This document shows positions 4,146 to 5,669 of a stretch of 5,669 nt of DNA, one piece after another. The stretch spans positions 1 to 5,669 of the forward strand of contig JAGVKC010000052.1 of NCBI GenBank assembly GCA_020050775.1. The letters are read 5' to 3'. Within the stretch, counting starts at the first letter, position 1. Every line of letters begins with the position of its first letter. Position numbers and translations under genes: made by a program. The notes beneath the pieces were generated by a model, which made no database searches, was not told the origin of the DNA, and worked only from the letters and a program-made list of their open reading frames with translations. Source of the DNA: Minisyncoccota bacterium. Its GTDB lineage: Bacteria > Patescibacteriota > Minisyncoccia > Phycocordibacterales > SBAW01.

Positions 4146-5669
4146 ATGTCTCTTGCAGATGAACTGCGCAAGGTTGTGCGCGGGGAAGTAGAAAATTCAC
4201 CCGAAGCTCTTGAAGCGGTCAGTACGGACGCTAGCCTTTTTAGAGTTACACCAGAAGTGCTGGTGCGCCCTCATGATGCGCAGGATATCTGTGCAGTCGT
4301 GAAATTCGTTAATGAAAAAAAGAAAGTGCCCAAAGCGCACATTTCGCTCACTGCGCGTTCAGCTGGTACCGACATGTCAGGAGGCCCACTTAACGACTCC
4401 ATAATTTTGGACATGACGCGGCATATGAATCGTCTGGTCTCGCTTGAGGGTGACCGAGCGGTTGTAGAACCAGGCATGTACTTTCGCAACTTCGATAAGG
4501 AAACTAAGCAGAAGGGCTTAGAGTTGCCGAGCTACACCGCGTCTCGCGAACTTAATACCGTTGGCGGTATGGCGGCTAATAACTCTGGCGGGGAGAAGAA
4601 TCTCAAATACGGAAAAACGGCGCGGTATGTAGAAGAAGTAGACGTTGTGCTCTCTGACGGTGAAGTACACACACTTAAAAATCTAGAAGGGGACGCTCTG
4701 CAACAAAAACTGGCGGAACAAACATTCGAAGGAAACCTATATCGCCAAGTAGCCTCGCTTGTTTCAAGTCATGCAAGCATTATCGATGCAGGCAAGCCGA
4801 AAGTTGAAAAAAACTCTTCAGGGTATGCCTTGTGGGATATTGGCGACGGTGTGAATTCGCTTAACCTTGCGCGTATTATGGTTGGCAGCCAAGGAACGCT
4901 TGGCATCATAACAAAAATAAAATTTAAACTGGTTAAGCCTAAACCCTATGCGGCCATGGTGGTTATGTTCGTGAGTAACCTCTCACAACTCGGCATCTTG
5001 GTGCCTGAAGTATTGCGTTATGGGCCCGACTCATTTGAATCTTACGATGATCACACGTTTTCAATCGCCATGAAATATTTGCCAGAACTTGCGGGCCAGA
5101 TGAAGTCAGGACTCATATCTTTGGGCATTTCCTTTTTGCCAGAGATGTGGATGGTGCTTACTGGAGGCATACCAAAACTAGTTCTTTTGGCAGAGTTCCG
5201 CGCAGAAACACAGGCTGACGCTCTAGAAAAAGCACAGCGAGTAGCTGCGGACGTAGCGCGCGATGTTGCGGGTGTTTCTGTTCGTGTCGCAAAGAGCGAA
5301 CAAGAGGCACGAAAATATTGGGCAGTGCGCCGTGAGAGCTTTAACTTGTTGCGCAAAAAAGTGCGCGGCAAGCGCACAGCGCCGTTTATAGATGACTTTG
5401 TAGTGCCCCCAACTGTCTTGCCAGAATTTTTGCCAAAACTTGAAGAAATTCTTGCGGGCTACCCGTCGCTTACCTATACGGTTGCAGGGCATGTTGGCGA
5501 TGGTAACTTCCACATCATTCCTCTGGTGGATCCTAAGGATACTCGCACAGCAAAAATAATCGACGAGCTTTCGCACAAAGTGTATGACCTGGTGTTGGAG
5601 TACAACGGTTCGATTTCTGGCGAACACAACGACGGACTCATTCGCACGCCGTATGTAGAAAAAATGTTC
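4146..5669 (+). CDS. FAD-binding oxidoreductase, GlcD / D-lactate dehydrogenase type, 3' end cut off by the window
   Basis: This flavoenzyme of the PCMH/vanillyl-alcohol-oxidase fold probably oxidises a 2-hydroxy acid such as D-lactate or glycolate. 508 codons are visible and the frame runs off the right edge. The FAD-binding half starts with RPHDAQDICAVVKFVNE (41-57), followed by SLTARSAGTDMSGGPLNDS (67-85), which corresponds to the GGGTSxxG-like FAD pyrophosphate loop. Next come AVVEPGMYF (105-113), TVGGMAANNSGGEKNLKYGK (138-157) and MVGSQGTLGIIT (245-256). The C-terminal cap contains GHVGDGNFH (448-456) and GEHNDGL (492-498), the conserved substrate/metal-binding histidine region. A 311-349 stretch with several hydrophobic residues may be a membrane-contacting cap segment. 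GEHNDG replaces the commoner GEHGIG of GlcD. Forms with this variant often carry a C-terminal iron-sulfur domain, which would lie beyond the edge. The ATG at 4146 follows a -10-like box. The electron acceptor and exact substrate are unknown. Confidence 0.88.
   Translation, partial: MSLADELRKVVRGEVENSPEALEAVSTDASLFRVTPEVLVRPHDAQDICAVVKFVNEKKKVPKAHISLTARSAGTDMSGGPLNDSIILDMTRHMNRLVSLEGDRAVVEPGMYFRNFDKETKQKGLELPSYTASRELNTVGGMAANNSGGEKNLKYGKTARYVEEVDVVLSDGEVHTLKNLEGDALQQKLAEQTFEGNLYRQVASLVSSHASIIDAGKPKVEKNSSGYALWDIGDGVNSLNLARIMVGSQGTLGIITKIKFKLVKPKPYAAMVVMFVSNLSQLGILVPEVLRYGPDSFESYDDHTFSIAMKYLPELAGQMKSGLISLGISFLPEMWMVLTGGIPKLVLLAEFRAETQADALEKAQRVAADVARDVAGVSVRVAKSEQEARKYWAVRRESFNLLRKKVRGKRTAPFIDDFVVPPTVLPEFLPKLEEILAGYPSLTYTVAGHVGDGNFHIIPLVDPKDTRTAKIIDELSHKVYDLVLEYNGSISGEHNDGLIRTPYVEKMF

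Noticed and set aside
5223..5627. Minus-strand frame of 134 codons inside the FAD oxidoreductase
   Set aside because: The plus strand carries the conserved GHVGDGNFH and GEHNDG motifs in this region; the minus frame is a shadow.
1..5669. CRISPR array, insertion sequence, tRNA or rRNA gene, integrase or toxin-antitoxin pair
   Set aside because: No spaced direct repeats, terminal inverted repeats, transposase motifs, cloverleaf or rRNA signatures were seen on either strand.

Overview
The window looks like a piece of a compact bacterial chromosome, most likely from the Patescibacteria (CPR), probably a parcubacterial lineage. This is inferred, because no rRNA or ribosomal protein marker is present. 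The reasons are short genes in tight arrays, and almost no Shine-Dalgarno sequences, with -10-like hexamers lying only 7-16 nt before start codons. There are also several small single-pass membrane proteins without recognisable families, and a gene mix often seen in that radiation (polyhydroxyalkanoic-acid-system-like protein, KGG protein, 50-residue Lmo0937-type membrane protein, GlcD-like flavoenzyme).

Layout. 2-595 (+) is the 3' part of an SGNH/GDSL hydrolase that begins outside the window. 717-1010 (+) is a small secreted Cys-containing protein with its own strong ribosome binding site and a strong terminator (1033-1067). 1084-1374 (+) is a PHA-system-like small protein whose promoter abuts that terminator. 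1350-1574 holds an open frame that resembles the C-terminal end of a GNAT acetyltransferase and is probably a relic. A 12-bp bidirectional terminator (1527-1555) separates it from a convergent KGG stress protein on the minus strand (1583-1786). The divergent spacer 1787-1972 leads into an RlmB-type 23S rRNA 2'-O-methyltransferase (1973-2728). Then come two membrane-anchored proteins of unknown function with Cys pairs (2753-3181 and 3184-3864, 2 nt apart), a 50-aa two-helix membrane protein (3956-4108), and a long FAD-binding oxidoreductase of the GlcD/D-lactate dehydrogenase type that runs off the right edge (4146-5669).

How the genes relate. Only 2753-3181 and 3184-3864 look like one tightly coupled unit. 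The others appear to be individually promoted housekeeping, envelope or stress genes. I see no defence system, CRISPR array, transposon, tRNA or rRNA. The items most worth a second look are the two-gene exported unit, the single gene with a Shine-Dalgarno sequence (717-1010), the near-leaderless promoter pattern, and the putative GNAT relic.
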